Shown here in pieces: positions 17,001 through 17,500 of a DNA stretch of 17,500 bases. The stretch comes from Neocallimastix lanati (nom. inval.) (Eukaryota; Neocallimastigomycota; Neocallimastigomycetes; Neocallimastigales; Neocallimastigaceae), in the NCBI GenBank assembly GCA_016946835.1, contig JACVTC010000160.1, positions 97,501 through 115,000 on the forward strand. The letters are read 5' to 3'. A program made the translations under genes and the position numbers. The first letter of the stretch is position 1. The number at the start of each line of letters is the position of its first letter. The notes under the pieces are model-generated. The model did not search any database and was not told the DNA's origin. It was given only the letters and a program-made list of their open reading frames with translations.

Positions 17001-17500
17001 ATACTTTGATATGATTAATTTTTACTTTATTCATATAGAAGATTTCATCTGGAATTTTATTATGAATTCCAGAATGAGGAACTTTGTTGTATATATAATT
17101 GGCATATAATATCGCGAAGTCTAAAAAATTTTCGCTTAGTCCACTCCAATATAGCAAGGTTTTTGCGCAGGAAACAATAGTTAAGTTAAATCTTTCGCAT
17201 AATCCGTTATTTTCTGGATTATACGGGGGAGAAAAAACCTTTTCTATTCCATTTTCATTGCAAAAGTAATCAATTTTCTTGTTTTTATATTCCTTTGCGT
17301 TATCAGATTTAAAAACTTTTATTTTATAATCTTTGTATTTATTATTTAACATTCTTAAGGTATTAATGATAATGTCTGTAGCTTCTGATTTACTCTTCAT
17401 AATAAAGACCCATGATTTTCTTGATACTTCATCTAGGATAGTTAGTATGAACCTTTTTCCTGTGTATGATGTGTTAATTGGACCAATAATATCCGAGTGG
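14083..17500 (-). CDS. pol: copia-type Pol: integrase, RT, RNase H (5' end outside window)
   Basis: The frame is open from the window edge to TGA 14083, with no lesion. Residue numbers here count from Met at 17400, which is internal: upstream residues HSDIIGPI carry the first integrase Asp. The second Asp is at 33 (FKSDNAKEY) and the Glu at 69 (GLCER), a DD35E spacing. The integrase C-terminal part shows HIKVFGC (130-136) and GIFLGF (157-162). A low-complexity Asn/Ser/Lys spacer spans about 200-595. RT follows with SKWVYALK (647-654), ARFVAKGF (666-673), catalytic LDIKAAYLNA (711-720), ALYGLKQSGRQWYK (747-760) and YVDD (796-799). RNase H has Asp956 (YTDSDF), the AEAEY Glu (997 or 999) and Asp1032 (TDNN). 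Protease and Gag, normally upstream in the same frame, are not visible. All visible catalytic residues are present, so this copy may be active. Confidence 0.96.
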   Translation of the reverse strand, partial: HSDIIGPINTSYTGKRFILTILDEVSRKSWVFIMKSKSEATDIIINTLRMLNNKYKDYKIKVFKSDNAKEYKNKKIDYFCNENGIEKVFSPPYNPENNGLCERFNLTIVSCAKTLLYWSGLSENFLDFAILYANYIYNKVPHSGIHNKIPDEIFYMNKVKINHIKVFGCISFYIDRSQNKSKFSPNSKKGIFLGFSEKSNSYIIMDFHDYSIHYCREIYCLEDTPANIKLANNKINQYGDQDFLAFDFYFSKNSPQFSGEDNLDHSHHNDKSSENKYNGNFKKNNKNLGPSSKKLPTGLNEQIHKNSNNEHLPKKDKGKSPATEDQNDTNISNNIGKDIPTKIQEEEDQNVKNQDNFKNSSDENFSDNKNFSKNEENSIIKDKNLNETLSNNNFNHEKNFSGISNNNKVRISKTLNNNEIFDEEKFFDINDETLTNMKFNNQEKVNEQTNMSSNKSNINIDNFNKNFSETNIKNNISTNTTNNILQSKNLSNSNYYNFPSSSQGNTMFNRNNIISSYIDKKFPFNGRRSVKELHIDNQNSFNTNPFNRINLPHHRSNFHFKNNKNFENGNIDYLFSNNQYKIKKNNFLHDNNHFNFNFHKRSLSDDLTPSQSQKFRRSNFNSKIIASLEIFVPQSFFQATNCKDHVLWEKAMDNELDNLYTNKIMTFVNTIPDGKKPIPSKWVYALKTDGLGHVIKHKARFVAKGFIQKYGIDYEMTFSPTLNIDCLKLLIALVAKFKWDILQLDIKAAYLNANLDKDIYVKIPPGDPNFGRGYWKLNKALYGLKQSGRQWYKTISKFLIEQGMEQLKSESCVFKKVINRKLVCIIGLYVDDMIVTGEKEEINKIFNKIKNKFKISKSGPIDYLLGIKVENNNKTYSLSQTQFINNILKKFNINNQRVRRTPCVGDNTKSENNQPFDKTKYKSAIGMLIYLSKCTRPDIAFSVNKAARNSENPTVSDWHKVIAILQYLKDTKNYKIKYDGTGNIVGYTDSDFAGDVTDRKSTSGNIILMGNNPISWTSKKQSVVATSTAEAEYISASVCIKKLLRIKNILYELFKFNKPLTLFTDNNASKISMENGELNPKLKHISIKYHFNKDNIEKNLIKLKYISTDKMLADTLTKCVNGTKMTTFANQIFITNEN

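Larger units (their letters stand above)
13705..17500 (-). mobile_element. Ty1/copia retrotransposon, 3' part
   Basis: Integrase before RT is the diagnostic copia order. Contains pol, polypurine tract and 3' LTR. Gag, protease, primer-binding site and 5' LTR must lie beyond 17500. It has the same strand and the same terminal words (TGTTA...TAACA) as the gag-only element 790 bp away, but a different LTR body. Confidence 0.9.

Overview
The window is nuclear DNA of a eukaryote with an extremely A+T-rich genome, well over three-quarters A+T by eye. It carries spliceosomal introns, homopolymer and AAT/AAAAT microsatellites, Lys/Asn-rich proteins, copia-type LTR retrotransposons and a FLYWCH/MULE transposase relic. 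This combination fits an anaerobic gut fungus (Neocallimastigomycota) best. That assignment is inference, and another very AT-rich fungus or protist is possible. I see no bacterial genes, rRNA, tRNA genes or CRISPR.

Layout. 1-887: AT-rich DNA with no gene. 888-3290 (+): a 5'-truncated, stop- and frameshift-ridden copia pol relic ending in a 33-base poly(A) run, followed by a (TAA)32 array. 3628-4779 (-): the only host gene I can support, a three-exon homologue of the human KIAA1143 / DUF4604 family, whose introns hold long poly(A/T) runs. 5047-7201: a 2.15-kb foldback-like structure. Its two arms are inverted copies of AAAAT microsatellite plus a 57-bp minisatellite, closed by a perfect 24-bp inverted repeat. 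7327-8712 (+): a decayed MULE transposase with a FLYWCH-like finger. 8713-9877: gene-free. 9878-12920: a complete, very young gag-only copia-type element on the minus strand, with 361-bp LTRs differing at one base, a 5-bp target duplication, a polypurine tract, and a primer-binding site matching the anticodon arm of tRNA-Lys(CUU). 12921-13704: gene-free. 13705-17500 (-): the 3' part of a second copia element with an intact integrase/RT/RNase H reading frame. Its 5' end lies beyond the window.

How the parts relate. The window is mostly a transposon graveyard with two young insertions around one housekeeping-like gene. The gag-only element has no protease, integrase or RT, so it must have been copied by enzymes of another copia element. 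The intact pol element next door shows that such enzymes are encoded in this genome, but the two LTRs differ in sequence and nothing here proves they are partners. A short dispersed repeat occurs three times (about 4909, 9762 and, inverted, 13210) outside the recognised elements.

The most unusual items are the gag-only element with its apparent half-tRNA-Lys primer site and the foldback minisatellite whose unit lengths mostly step by 5 bp.
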